Made by a program: the position numbers and the translations under genes. A stretch of DNA of 64,000 nt from Ochrobactrum vermis (GTDB taxonomy: Bacteria; Pseudomonadota; Alphaproteobacteria; Rhizobiales; Rhizobiaceae): contig NZ_PCOC01000002.1 in NCBI RefSeq assembly GCF_002975205.1, forward strand, positions 124,001 to 188,000, read 5' to 3'. Below, in pieces: positions 53,255 to 62,131 of this stretch. Positions within the stretch are counted from its first letter, which is position 1. The number at the start of each line of letters is the position of its first letter. A model generated the notes under the pieces. That model had not been told where the DNA came from, did no database searches, and saw nothing but the letters and a program-made list of their open reading frames with translations.

Positions 53255-54688
53255 TCAGTCGCGTATCTCTCCGCCCCCTAGATCGAAATAGCTTTGCAAA
53301 GGCACTGGTTTGACTGGCAGGTGTGCGCTGAACCGACCTGACGCTTCGATAGACGTCCCTCTTGCGAGGGCAATGCGTGCGGCCACTGTTGCTTCGCAAT
53401 AACGGCCTTGACACGGCCCCATGCCGCTACGGCATTCCAGTTTCGCGGCACTAGCCGACTGAATGAAAGGATTGCGGGCCAACATCGCCTCGAATCCCCC
53501 ACTGCGCACAAGTTCGCAACGACAAACAATGGTGTCTTTGGGATACGAGAGCGCCGCGAGCGCAGTGCGCTTCGGTGCGAACATAGTCTGCACCACGCGT
53601 GAAAAGCGTCTCGCGCGAGTCAGCATCCGGGTGCTCTCGCCATGGCGTGCTGCGCTTGCAGTAACGCCCATCGATGCCGCAATGGCCAGCCCCGCCACGC
53701 GTCCTTCAGCCCACGCGCTTTCCGCACCTGCAATTCCGGTGGGTTCCCCAGCTACGAATATGCCCTCAACACTGGTGCGAAATGCACTGTCGTGGCGGAC
53801 CAGCCAACCACCAGCCGCCGAATCCCAGTGCAGGTCACAGCCAGCTTGGCGCGCGAGTTCAGTCGAAGGATGAAAGCCGTAGCCCAACGCCACCACGTCT
53901 GTCTCTATCGTTCGTGCTTCGCCCTTGAGCGTCCAATCGCTATTTACCTTTTCCAAACGCACACTGGTCAGCGTCTCTCCGCCGTCAGCCTTCGTCACGA
54001 TCGTATTGTGCGACAAGCGCACGCCATGCGTCACGATCTTTCGCAGTGCTCGCGCCGCTTCCATGAACAACGCCATATGACCAGGCATAGCTGGCAACGC
54101 AGCGGCCATCTCGCTGAACCGGGGGAGCCCACGTGCAAAGGCAATCTCGATAATCTCGGCGCGGGCATCCAGCAGTTGGGCAGCAAGGATCAATAAAATC
54201 GGATGAGAGCCGGCGAGTACCAGCCTTTGCTTAGCGAGCAGCTTCTGACTTTTTAGCAGCGATTGCACGGCGCCCGCCGTCATAACGCCGGGCAAAGTCC
54301 AGCCAGGAAAGGCTACCGGCATGTCATGGGCGCCGGTAGCGATCAATAGGTGCCGTGCCGAGACCAGTCGTCCGCCCTTCTTCGTATGCACTGCCAATCG
54401 CAGTCTGCTGCCCGCTTCCCGCTCGTCGCGCAGCACACCGAAGGCCGTGGCACGAAACAGCGTTTCGATGCGGGGATGGTTCTCAAAACGCTCAATCAGG
54501 TCTCGAGCCCAAGGATAGGGACGGTAATCGCCATGACGGATGCCCCATTCAGTCGGGGGGCGGCGAAATATCTGACCACCGGCGCTGACTTGTTCGTCAA
54601 CGACCAGAACGGAAAATCCCGCTTCGGCTACTTCAAGGGCGGCTGCCATGCCGGCCGGGCCAGCTCCGACAATTGCTAAGTCCACCAT
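53255..54688 (-). CDS. FAD-dependent oxidoreductase, alpha-like subunit (HcnB/OoxA or hydroxyproline dehydrogenase type)
   Basis: A 477-residue flavoprotein. The N-terminal FAD-binding motif is LAIVGAGPAGMAAALEVAEAG, an internal strand is ARHLLIATGAHD, and GIFVAGEPTGIAGAE binds FAD at the C-terminal end. A cysteine cluster (CRCE...C, GPCQGRYC) near residues 400-440 matches the BFD-like 2Fe-2S domain of this family. It works with a small 2Fe-2S subunit and a DAO-type subunit to oxidise amino acids or opines. The ATG at 54688 has GGGGAAAT upstream. Confidence 0.85.
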   Translation of the reverse strand: MVDLAIVGAGPAGMAAALEVAEAGFSVLVVDEQVSAGGQIFRRPPTEWGIRHGDYRPYPWARDLIERFENHPRIETLFRATAFGVLRDEREAGSRLRLAVHTKKGGRLVSARHLLIATGAHDMPVAFPGWTLPGVMTAGAVQSLLKSQKLLAKQRLVLAGSHPILLILAAQLLDARAEIIEIAFARGLPRFSEMAAALPAMPGHMALFMEAARALRKIVTHGVRLSHNTIVTKADGGETLTSVRLEKVNSDWTLKGEARTIETDVVALGYGFHPSTELARQAGCDLHWDSAAGGWLVRHDSAFRTSVEGIFVAGEPTGIAGAESAWAEGRVAGLAIAASMGVTASAARHGESTRMLTRARRFSRVVQTMFAPKRTALAALSYPKDTIVCRCELVRSGGFEAMLARNPFIQSASAAKLECRSGMGPCQGRYCEATVAARIALARGTSIEASGRFSAHLPVKPVPLQSYFDLGGGEIRD

Positions 54689-54696
54689 TATTTCCC

Positions 54697-54981
54697 CTAA
54701 TTGGCCCTGAAGCGACTGACGCAATGCCCATCGACCACATCCGTAAGGCAACCGCGCACCAATAGTTGTCCGTCCACGATCAATGCGCAATCGAAACAAG
54801 TTCCCATGTTGCACAGAGGCAATCGCGGGTCGCCTTCGCGTGAGATACTAAAAGCCGTGACGCCGGCAGCCAGAAGCGCCGTCACTAGGGTTTCACCCTT
54901 ATAGGCAATAATCTCACGGCCCTCGAATGTGAATCTGACCATTTCACCGCGAGATTTAGTCTTGCGTTCCCAAGGCATCAT
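54697..54981 (-). CDS. Small 2Fe-2S subunit of the amino-acid/opine dehydrogenase
   Basis: A 94-residue ferredoxin-like protein. The cluster ligands are C-x4-C-x2-C (CNMGTCFDC) near residues 57-65 and a late C (VRGCLTD) near residue 77. It would shuttle electrons between the FAD subunits on either side. It lies eight bases before the alpha-like subunit and three bases after the DAO-type subunit. Start at tandem ATGs (54981 or 54978). Confidence 0.88.
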   Translation of the reverse strand: MMPWERKTKSRGEMVRFTFEGREIIAYKGETLVTALLAAGVTAFSISREGDPRLPLCNMGTCFDCALIVDGQLLVRGCLTDVVDGHCVSRFRAN

Positions 54982-54984
54982 CGC

Positions 54985-56169
54985 TCAGCCTTTCACATAG
55001 CGAGCTACGTCAAATTTACTCATGTCAAGCGCCGGCGCACGTCCGGCAATCAGGCCCGTTAACGCCTGCGCGAAACTGGGGCCAAGCGTGAAGGCGGAGC
55101 CGCCAGTCGCAACAAAGGCACCCGGGTGACCGGGCACCGGTCCAACCAGCGGGAGCTGATCAGGAGTAATGGTCGTGGTGCCCACCCAACTGCGCAGCAT
55201 CGGCAAGCCGGTGAGTTCGGGCAACACACGAATTGCCATTTCCGCATTGCCGGCGAGACTTTCGGCCAAAAGTTCCGGCTTGGCATCTAAGTCTGGCTCA
55301 CCATCCAGATCCAACGGCAACCGTGCAGGCCAACCGCCACCAATCAGAATGTTGCCGTCCCGTGCCTGCTTCAGCGACAACCGTCCGCCAGCGTGCTGTA
55401 TCAGATGCGACATTAGTTTGGGCAGGCGAAGGCTAACGTTCATGGTCAACGCCAATGGGATAGTTGGTAAGTAAGCACCCATCAGCTCACCAAGTTTCGT
55501 CGTCCAGACCCCAGCTGCTATCACGACCGCGTCTGCCGTCACCTTGTCCGACGCTCCGCCGGTCCGATCTTGTAAATCCACATGCCACCGACCACCTTGA
55601 CGAGAAAGGCCCACGACCTCACAGCGCGTGCGAATTTCCGCACCTGTACGCAAAGCGGCACGGGCCATCGCTGGCGCAGCAGTACGGGCATCAGCCTTCC
55701 CCTCAATGGGGCACCAGGCAGCGGCGAGCACGCGGGGTGACAGATAAGGCGCAATACGTTCGATCATGGCCCGGTCGATCACGTTGATGTCCAGACCCCA
55801 TGCGCGTTCTATCTCGGTTTTCTGCTCCAGCAAGCTGACTTGCGCCGCGTCTTCGGCGATCATAAGCCCACCGGACTGTTCAATCTCAATATCCTCGCCG
55901 GTCAGAACGGACAGGTCCGACCACAGCCTCGCTGCCTCAAGATGTAGAGGCATGGCTTCTGCAGCCTTGCGGGCCGCCTCCAACCCTCGCTCAATCATGC
56001 GGTATTCGAGTTGGAAATGAAGACTACCAGCATTACGACCAGAAGCGTGCTGGTTTATCTGGTCACGCTCCGCCAACAAAACTTGCCCACCGTCGCGTCC
56101 AATCATCCAGGCAGTGATACAACCCAGAAGACCACCCCCGATCACCACCGCATCATAGTTCGGACCCAT
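54985..56169 (-). CDS. DAO-family FAD-dependent oxidoreductase (beta-like subunit)
   Basis: A 394-residue protein with the N-terminal DAO motif YDAVVIGGGLLGCITAWMIG. The internal segments QHASGRNAGSLHFQ and TADAVVIAAGVWT support the D-amino-acid-oxidase fold, and a C-terminal FVATGGSAFTLGPSF closes the FAD site. It probably carries the catalytic flavin oxidising an imino or amino acid. The ATG at 56169 overlaps the stop of the synthase-like gene, so translation is coupled. Confidence 0.88.
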   Translation of the reverse strand: MGPNYDAVVIGGGLLGCITAWMIGRDGGQVLLAERDQINQHASGRNAGSLHFQLEYRMIERGLEAARKAAEAMPLHLEAARLWSDLSVLTGEDIEIEQSGGLMIAEDAAQVSLLEQKTEIERAWGLDINVIDRAMIERIAPYLSPRVLAAAWCPIEGKADARTAAPAMARAALRTGAEIRTRCEVVGLSRQGGRWHVDLQDRTGGASDKVTADAVVIAAGVWTTKLGELMGAYLPTIPLALTMNVSLRLPKLMSHLIQHAGGRLSLKQARDGNILIGGGWPARLPLDLDGEPDLDAKPELLAESLAGNAEMAIRVLPELTGLPMLRSWVGTTTITPDQLPLVGPVPGHPGAFVATGGSAFTLGPSFAQALTGLIAGRAPALDMSKFDVARYVKG

Positions 56170-57098
56170 CAAAGCGGCCGGATCTCGATACCCAGAGAAC
56201 GCAGGGTATCGGCAACACGCTGCACTTCGGCGTCCGTCAGCTCCAACAGCGGATCACGTACAAAACCGGCCGGCACCCCTCGAAGCCGCAGGGCAGTCTT
56301 CATAATCGCCTGCTGATTGCCGAATTGCGCGCCGTAATTGGGCTGGAACCAGGCTTGCATAATCACGCGATCCCGCTCACCCAACCGAATAGCGCCGTCG
56401 CGGTCTCCCCCGGCGATGGCGCGCCAGAAATCAGGATGGTCAGTGCCCAGAACCCCGCCCGATCCCATCAAGCCATCCCCATGCCCTAACAGTGCGAGAT
56501 CGGCACCCAACGCGGAAGTTGGTAAACCGAAATAGCGTACCCGTCCTTCGACCTTATACATGGCTGAAAGGAATGAAGCAAAATCGCCAGTAGAATTCTT
56601 AATGGCCACCACGTTATCGATATCTGCCAATTCGTCCAACAGATCCGGATTCATATCCACTATACAGCCACGAGGCCAATTGTAGATGGTGAGCGGAATG
56701 TCGGTGGCAACCGAAACCGTGCGATAGAAGTTTACGATCTCGCGCCGGTTCGGCACCACGTAGGGCGGCGGGGTCAGCAGAATGCCGTCCAGCCCGGCCT
56801 TTTCGGCAGCCCGCGCATGAGTGATCGCCTCAGCCACCGTGAAAGCATTGCAAGAACCAATGACCACTAGCCCCTGTCGGCGATAACGGGCACCTGCGTC
56901 GAACAGATCCGCACGTTCTGCAATAGTCATACTGAACCATTCACCGCTCGTGCCTGCGAGTATAACACCATGCATACGCTCGGCAACCAACCAGTCCATC
57001 TGACCCGCGAAGGATTCAAGATCAAGACGTCCAGCGCGGTCGAATGGGGTGGTGATGGCGGGGATATAGCCCGTCCAGGTGACACTGTTGCGGTCCAA
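56169..57098 (-). CDS. Dihydrodipicolinate synthase-family aldolase/deaminase
   Basis: A 309-residue class I lyase. The Schiff-base lysine is in DNVVAIKNSTGDF near residue 168. GTSGEWFSM is the G-[ST]-x-G-E segment and VVIGSCNAF is the early strand. In hydroxyproline catabolism a member deaminates pyrroline-4-hydroxy-2-carboxylate; next to this dehydrogenase set that role is likely but unproven. The start is a TTG with AAAGGAAA upstream. Confidence 0.87.
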   Translation of the reverse strand: MDRNSVTWTGYIPAITTPFDRAGRLDLESFAGQMDWLVAERMHGVILAGTSGEWFSMTIAERADLFDAGARYRRQGLVVIGSCNAFTVAEAITHARAAEKAGLDGILLTPPPYVVPNRREIVNFYRTVSVATDIPLTIYNWPRGCIVDMNPDLLDELADIDNVVAIKNSTGDFASFLSAMYKVEGRVRYFGLPTSALGADLALLGHGDGLMGSGGVLGTDHPDFWRAIAGGDRDGAIRLGERDRVIMQAWFQPNYGAQFGNQQAIMKTALRLRGVPAGFVRDPLLELTDAEVQRVADTLRSLGIEIRPL

Positions 57099-57124
57099 GT
57101 CGTTTCCTTTCTTTGAAGGGGCGC

Positions 57125-58561
57125 TTATGCACCCGTCCGAGTTTTGACCGGTTCGCCATTTTCAGCCTCGAAGGTCCGTCCCCACCCAGTCCAGGCAGCA
57201 ACGATCATAATGGCCGTCAGTACAAGCGGGTAGAGAGTGACCGGAAACAGCGAGAAGGTCGATTGCGCTGGCGTTTCCGCATAACCGGAAGTCAGGAGTG
57301 CCCCGATAAACAGATAGGCGCTCAACACCGGTACCACCGAAGCAAGGCCAAGGGCAAAACAGTCCATGATATTCGAACGCCGATACGGATGCAGGCCAAC
57401 GCGTGCTCCTAGTTCGTCAGCGATTGGGCCAAAGGCTAACATTGCAGCCGAGTTCACACCACCGAATAGCAATGTGGTGGCTGACACACCGATACCGATA
57501 GCAAATTCTACGCCGCGCGGCGTCGAAGCCATGTTGCCAGAGGTTATGCGATCGATCATCATCTCCATCACGCCCGCACCGCGCAACACACCCATGATAC
57601 CGAAAACAGAGATCACCAGCGCCACTGTCCCCAGCATGGAGTTTACGCCGTCATAGAGGAAACCAGCCGGTTTGCCGTCAGACACACCAATGATTGCATC
57701 GACAGTCAGCAGACCGGTTGCCAGCCCTGTGACAGATCCGAGAACGAGCCCCACCGTCACCGCCTTGAAGATATCACGGGTAATCATCGCTACGATCAGC
57801 ATGATTGCTACCGGGATAAGCATCAGCAGTGGTGCTGGGCTGGCATCGCCGATAAATTCGTTCACCACAGTTCCCGCATTTTCCGAGGACATGCCGATTA
57901 GCAGATACAATAGCGCTGAAATGACAGCCGCTGTCAGCGCATAGCGCGCACGGTGTCGTACGACACCGCCGATATCAGCAACCGCATCCCGTGTCCGGTA
58001 ACGTTGGGATGAGGATGAAATAATCGTGGTGTCCGAGATCGGTGCCAAGTTGTCGCCGAGGATTGCTGCCGATAGGATCGCGCCGGCCAGCGGTGCTGGA
58101 GCAGCGCCGATAGCAATGCCAGCCGCATAAAAGATCGGGAAGGCAGTAAACATGGTGCCAATCGAAGAACCTGTGGCCATTGAGATCGCCGCAACAGCTA
58201 TGAACACGAAAAACGTGTAATAGCCCACGTTCAACCCGGTCTCCTGGGCCAGCCAGACGAACCCGGAGGCAACGCCCGTCGTTTTGATCATCGCAGAGAT
58301 CATGCCGACCATAAATAGGATAACAATAATGGCCACAGAGGTCTCGCTGCTAATACCTCGCAGCGTGTGTTCCCAGAATTTCGAGTAATCGCGGGCAAAA
58401 ATAGCACCAATCAACAGTGAGACGAATCCCCCCATTGCCAGTGCTGTCATGTCGAAAGCCTTGAAGACGACGAAATAAAGTACACAAAGGATCAGAAAGA
58501 TAAAAGCCGGCAAAAATGCCATCCCTATACCTCCCCGGAAGCGAAGGAGCGAGTTGTTCAC
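57125..58561 (-). CDS. Na+/H+ antiporter NhaC-family membrane transporter
   Basis: A 478-residue protein with about twelve membrane segments. The VATGSSIGTMFTAFPIF region and an AILGDNLAPISDTTIISS segment are typical of NhaC-type carriers. The family also includes carriers that may exchange organic substrates for ions; inside a catabolic operon it more likely imports the substrate. It starts at a GTG, 26 bases before the synthase-like gene. Confidence 0.85.
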   Translation of the reverse strand: MNNSLLRFRGGIGMAFLPAFIFLILCVLYFVVFKAFDMTALAMGGFVSLLIGAIFARDYSKFWEHTLRGISSETSVAIIVILFMVGMISAMIKTTGVASGFVWLAQETGLNVGYYTFFVFIAVAAISMATGSSIGTMFTAFPIFYAAGIAIGAAPAPLAGAILSAAILGDNLAPISDTTIISSSSQRYRTRDAVADIGGVVRHRARYALTAAVISALLYLLIGMSSENAGTVVNEFIGDASPAPLLMLIPVAIMLIVAMITRDIFKAVTVGLVLGSVTGLATGLLTVDAIIGVSDGKPAGFLYDGVNSMLGTVALVISVFGIMGVLRGAGVMEMMIDRITSGNMASTPRGVEFAIGIGVSATTLLFGGVNSAAMLAFGPIADELGARVGLHPYRRSNIMDCFALGLASVVPVLSAYLFIGALLTSGYAETPAQSTFSLFPVTLYPLVLTAIMIVAAWTGWGRTFEAENGEPVKTRTGA

Positions 58562-58581
58562 GATAGTTTCCCCGATGGGTT

Positions 58582-59058
58582 TCAGCTCTGGAGGGCGCGC
58601 AATACGAGGTCGCTGGCCGGGTCAGTGATCTGCTGCAGTTCGACGAAATTGCCATCTGGGTCGCGGCAGTAGCATATACGCATCGGCCCCACATCCACCG
58701 GCGCTGAAATGAATGGTACCCCAGCCGTTAATAGCCGCTCATGGTCAGCAATCACGTCGTCGCTGTCGAAGCAGACATGCGCAAAGCCTTGTTGAGACAA
58801 AGAGCGGTCGTCGTTGCGACTGGATTGGGGCTGCTTATATTCAAACAATTCCAGGAATGCATTGCCCGCCTTCAACAGGACTGAACGTGCGGTTGAATTC
58901 GATATCCCGGTAATCCCGGCGGCAAAGTTCGACATCTCGGTCCCGCTTTCCCAGCCGAAAGCGAAAATTTCGGTGAAGCCCAGATGGTCTCGATAAAATG
59001 GTAATAGGCGATCCATGTCGCCGGTAGTAATAGCTGGATGATGAATACCTCTGATCAT
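58582..59058 (-). CDS. VOC/glyoxalase-family protein
   Basis: A 158-residue vicinal-oxygen-chelate protein. Metal-ligand candidates are H6-H7 in IRGIHHPAIT, an E in LELFEYKQ, H in GFAHVCFDSDD and E in DGNFVELQQI, matching the glyoxalase/dioxygenase fold. The ATG at 59058 has GGGAGG upstream. Located between the RidA gene and the transporter gene. Probably an isomerase or lyase of the pathway; the reaction is unknown. Confidence 0.85.
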   Translation of the reverse strand: MIRGIHHPAITTGDMDRLLPFYRDHLGFTEIFAFGWESGTEMSNFAAGITGISNSTARSVLLKAGNAFLELFEYKQPQSSRNDDRSLSQQGFAHVCFDSDDVIADHERLLTAGVPFISAPVDVGPMRICYCRDPDGNFVELQQITDPASDLVLRALQS

Positions 59059-59071
59059 CGCGACCTCCCTC

Positions 59072-59470
59072 TCACGCACAGGCCATGGCTTCGACCTCAA
59101 CCAGCAGATCGAGCGAGAAAAGGCGGGTGACGCCGACAAGCGTGCTAGCCGGGGTATTCTCGGCGGCGCTGAAGGGCGCAATCAGTGACTCCCAGTTCGC
59201 CAGCGTGGCATCCATGTCAGTCGTATAGACCCGGATGCCGGTGACATTGGAATAATCCATGTCTGCTTGCCTCAGCACCTCTCCCAGATTTGCCACCGCG
59301 AGTCTCAACTGCGCCGCCATATCATCCTTGTACTGAGGGACACCATTGGCGTCGGTAGCGCATTGTCCCGATAACATCAGGAGGCGGTTAGCGCTCTTGA
59401 GCTCCTTACCGTGAGCAAATCCAAAGCCTGCCTGCCAATTCCAAGGATTAATTTCGCGTGTTTCCATCAT
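59072..59470 (-). CDS. RidA-family enamine/imine deaminase-like protein
   Basis: A 132-residue RidA/YjgF-type protein. Seen: NRLLMLSGQCATDANG near residue 30 and TRLFSLDLLVEVEAMA at the C-terminus. The conserved arginine of the canonical C-R-x-x-Q motif is not evident here, since the corresponding region reads STLVGVTRLF. RidA proteins hydrolyse reactive imines produced by PLP or flavin enzymes. As first gene of this operon it fits clearing an imine made by the oxidase set. Start at tandem ATGs with GGGAGG upstream. Confidence 0.82.
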   Translation of the reverse strand: MMETREINPWNWQAGFGFAHGKELKSANRLLMLSGQCATDANGVPQYKDDMAAQLRLAVANLGEVLRQADMDYSNVTGIRVYTTDMDATLANWESLIAPFSAAENTPASTLVGVTRLFSLDLLVEVEAMACA

Positions 59471-59678
59471 GTCCTCCCATGCCGGTTTACCCGCTCCGCT
59501 TACAACACAAGCGGCGACAGCTATCATTCCACACGCCGCAACGGTTGCAATCAATGGCAGATTCGTCCAAACTTCGTTGCGTTTTACGCAACGATATTAC
59601 GAATATTCCGCGACTTAGCTCCAATACGACATTATGTTGTGCCAACGATGAATGAAACGCAATTCCATGAGGGTAGGC

Positions 59679-60602
59679 ATGACAATTGACGACCGCCGCG
59701 TACGGTTCCTCTTTCAGGCATGGCGCAGCGGTTCAATGCGAGCCGCTGCCGATGTGCTGGAGGTCGCACCGTCCTCTATCAGTCGCCAGATCGCGCAGCT
59801 TGAACGTGAGGTCGGGAACCGTCTGATCGAACACGGCCAGCGTGAGATCCGTCTTACCGAAGCTGGTCAGGCGATCATCGAATACTACCGCACTCGACAG
59901 GCTTGCGTTGAGGCGCTCCGCGGCCAACTTTTAGATCTTTCAACTGCCCGTTCAGGCCATATGCAGCTCGCACTAGGCGAGGGATTTTTGGGGGAAGCGC
60001 TTTACGACACGCTTGATGGTTTTATGGACGCCTGGCCGGGATTTACATTGTCGGTGAATGTAACCGACACTCCACGAATGGTGCAAGCGCTCCTGAATGA
60101 CGAGGTGCATTTCGGACTTGGCTTTCATCCGTTGTCTCATCCGCAGATCGTTTCACGTTTTCGAGCAGCGGTACCGCTAAAAGCAATCGTTCACGCCACA
60201 CATCCTCTGGCTGAGCGCACCAGTATCTCGATCGTAGAGCTTTGCGCGCAGCCGCTAGCGTTGATGGGTCAAAGCTTCCGTATCCGTCAGACAATCGACA
60301 CTGCCGCCACCGATGCTGGCCAGACGATAGCACCCATATTGACTACCAATTCCATCGCGTTGCTTATTCGTACCGCTTGCGCTCGCCGGGGTGTGACAGT
60401 CCTACCAGAATTTAGCGTGGGATCTGAGATAGCCAGCGGTAGGTTAGTAGCCGTCCGTATTGATGTCGCCCAACTGCAAGCCGTTTATGTTCATTTGATA
60501 GCCCGCCGCAACCGCCAGTTTTCGCCCCAGCTTATCGCGCTGGCGGAGCAAATTGGGAAGCGGTTAGTCCCTGCCGCGCTCAGTGAAACACGGCAGTTGT
60601 GA
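59679..60602 (+). CDS. LysR-family regulator
   Basis: A 307-residue regulator divergent from the RidA-led operon (209 bases between starts). The N-terminal winged helix (FLFQAWRSGSMRAAADVLEVAPSSISRQIAQLEREVG) is followed by the effector-binding domain. The ATG at 59679 is preceded by GAGGGTAGG. It most likely controls the divergent operon. Confidence 0.9.
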   Translation: MTIDDRRVRFLFQAWRSGSMRAAADVLEVAPSSISRQIAQLEREVGNRLIEHGQREIRLTEAGQAIIEYYRTRQACVEALRGQLLDLSTARSGHMQLALGEGFLGEALYDTLDGFMDAWPGFTLSVNVTDTPRMVQALLNDEVHFGLGFHPLSHPQIVSRFRAAVPLKAIVHATHPLAERTSISIVELCAQPLALMGQSFRIRQTIDTAATDAGQTIAPILTTNSIALLIRTACARRGVTVLPEFSVGSEIASGRLVAVRIDVAQLQAVYVHLIARRNRQFSPQLIALAEQIGKRLVPAALSETRQL

Positions 60603-60717
60603 ATGAAGGCAAACCGCATCTGTGGACCATCCCCTCGTTGCAAGAACTCTTTGAGGGTTTGATCGGATCAATCGCGTGCGTATGTCCGGCCTGATGTTGC
60701 GCTCGCACGCGAACGCT

Positions 60718-61116
60718 GGCTAAGAGAGTTTGCGTGACTTGGGTCCAAGCCTTTCGTCTACGAAGCTTGCTTCAAGACTGCTTTGTGAAGGTCGTTATGA
60801 GCCAAGGCGATCTCAGCGAATCTGAATGGCACGTCCTGAGGGATTTATTACCGATTGAAGAGACCAATCGGGGACGCGGTCGTCGCTCGGAACAAAATCA
60901 CGCAATCATCAACGGGATGCTCTGGAGACTTCGCTGCGGGCACGTACTGGTGGAATGTTCCATCTAAATACGGCAATTGGAATACGATCTATCGGCGGTT
61001 GCGAAGCCGGAACAAAGCCAGGGTCTGGGGGCTGCTTCAGTCACACTTGCCGAGACTTCAGCGGCATGGTTCATATTACTACGACCAGATACTGGCTCAA
61101 ACTTGGCCACGCTGCC
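60718..61116 (+). pseudogene. IS427-type transposase remnant (internal deletion)
   Basis: The N-terminal part of a transposase (MSQGDLSESEWHVLRDLLPIE) is followed about 200 bases on by the extreme C-terminus (MVHITTTRYWLKLGHAA). The middle of the gene is missing. Right boundary is at 61116, ending GCTGCC just before TAG. It is diverged from the intact element at 61826-62672 and lies in the opposite orientation. Confidence 0.8.
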
Positions 61117-61616
61117 TAGCGTGCGGTATTGTCAGAAAATGTATTTACCTGATAGGTTAGGCTTCTTTCGTCTACTGCCTCTACATCAATCCGAATATTC
61201 CTGATCTCAATAGATCGTTGTTTGGACGGAAACTCGACAGTTTGCCCTGTATTAGGATGTTGCAGGTCGGCCGCGGTATAACCGCGAATTTCGAAGCGCA
61301 TGCTACCATCGACAACCCCCATGTAAACTATATCAAAGATCGTGCCGGACTCGATGGGATCATACTGGTCCGGATTTGGTATCTCCAAGCTTTTCACATA
61401 ATCGCGCGGCGGGATGATCGGATCGCCACTCAGCACGAACTGCGTCTGACCAAAGGTGTCGGTTGCCGGGGCATTATCATGCGATGCTTGCTCAATTTCA
61501 GCTGACACCTCGGCGTCTGCTGCTGGCTGTGCACGCAGGTCCGACGGGACACTTAGAATACAGAACACGGTCGAAATGATTGCTAGCCATCGAATAGTAT
61601 TTGAACCCTTACCCAT
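61116..61616 (-). CDS. Secreted or periplasmic protein, probably cut at its C-terminus by the IS remnant
   Basis: A 166-residue protein with a signal peptide (IRWLAIISTVFCILSVPSDLRA then QPA). The mature part is acidic at first, then beta-rich (GTIFDIVYMGVVDGSMRFEIRGY). The stop codon TAG lies exactly at the junction with the IS remnant, so the original C-terminus was probably lost. No known family. The ATG has AAAGGGAG nine bases upstream. Confidence 0.6.
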   Translation of the reverse strand: MGKGSNTIRWLAIISTVFCILSVPSDLRAQPAADAEVSAEIEQASHDNAPATDTFGQTQFVLSGDPIIPPRDYVKSLEIPNPDQYDPIESGTIFDIVYMGVVDGSMRFEIRGYTAADLQHPNTGQTVEFPSKQRSIEIRNIRIDVEAVDERSLTYQVNTFSDNTAR

Positions 61617-61822
61617 CTAGCTACTCCCTTTCCAGAATCACAATCAATGGCGTTGTTATGGACGAAACACCACATGCGGACAATTCGGCATATCAAATCC
61701 TGTTTCTGCGTTCGACCGACACGAATGGAAGGTCCAATAACTGGGAACTTGGATGTATCACAGGTCACGTGATGAAGTATTTTTCGTCTAGAGACCGACG
61801 TCTCAAACCAGTCACTGGAAAC

Positions 61823-62131
61823 TTAGGCAGCGTGGACGAATTTGAGCCAGTATCTTGGGGTGGCAATATGAACCATGCTGATGAAACTCTCGGCGAGTTG
61901 GTCGTATCGGGTGGCAATGGCGCGGTTGATTTTCAGTCGGCCAAACATCCGTTCGATTAAGTTGCGCTGTTTGTACAGCGTGCGATCATATTCAATCTTC
62001 ACGCGACGGTTTGCTCTGCCAGGAATGACGGGTTCGATATTGCGGCTGGCAAGATCATTACGAATAGCATCCGCATCGTAGCCCTTATCAGCAAGGAGCG
62101 CCTGTGGCGCTTGCTCGGGTAAGCTGATCAA
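61823..62131 (-). CDS. IS427-type transposase, second reading frame (OrfB)
   Basis: The C-terminal half of the transposase, open in the -1 frame from the A4G5 run at 62267-62275 onwards (product contains RGGFTSKLHCLADA and LADKGYDADAIRNDL). The later acidic catalytic residues appear in ADKGYDAD and RNLIERMFGRLK. It ends KFVHAA at the left terminus. Read with OrfA the product is about 260 residues. Coordinates cover only the part after the first possible internal start. Confidence 0.85.
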   Translation of the reverse strand: MISLPEQAPQALLADKGYDADAIRNDLASRNIEPVIPGRANRRVKIEYDRTLYKQRNLIERMFGRLKINRAIATRYDQLAESFISMVHIATPRYWLKFVHAA

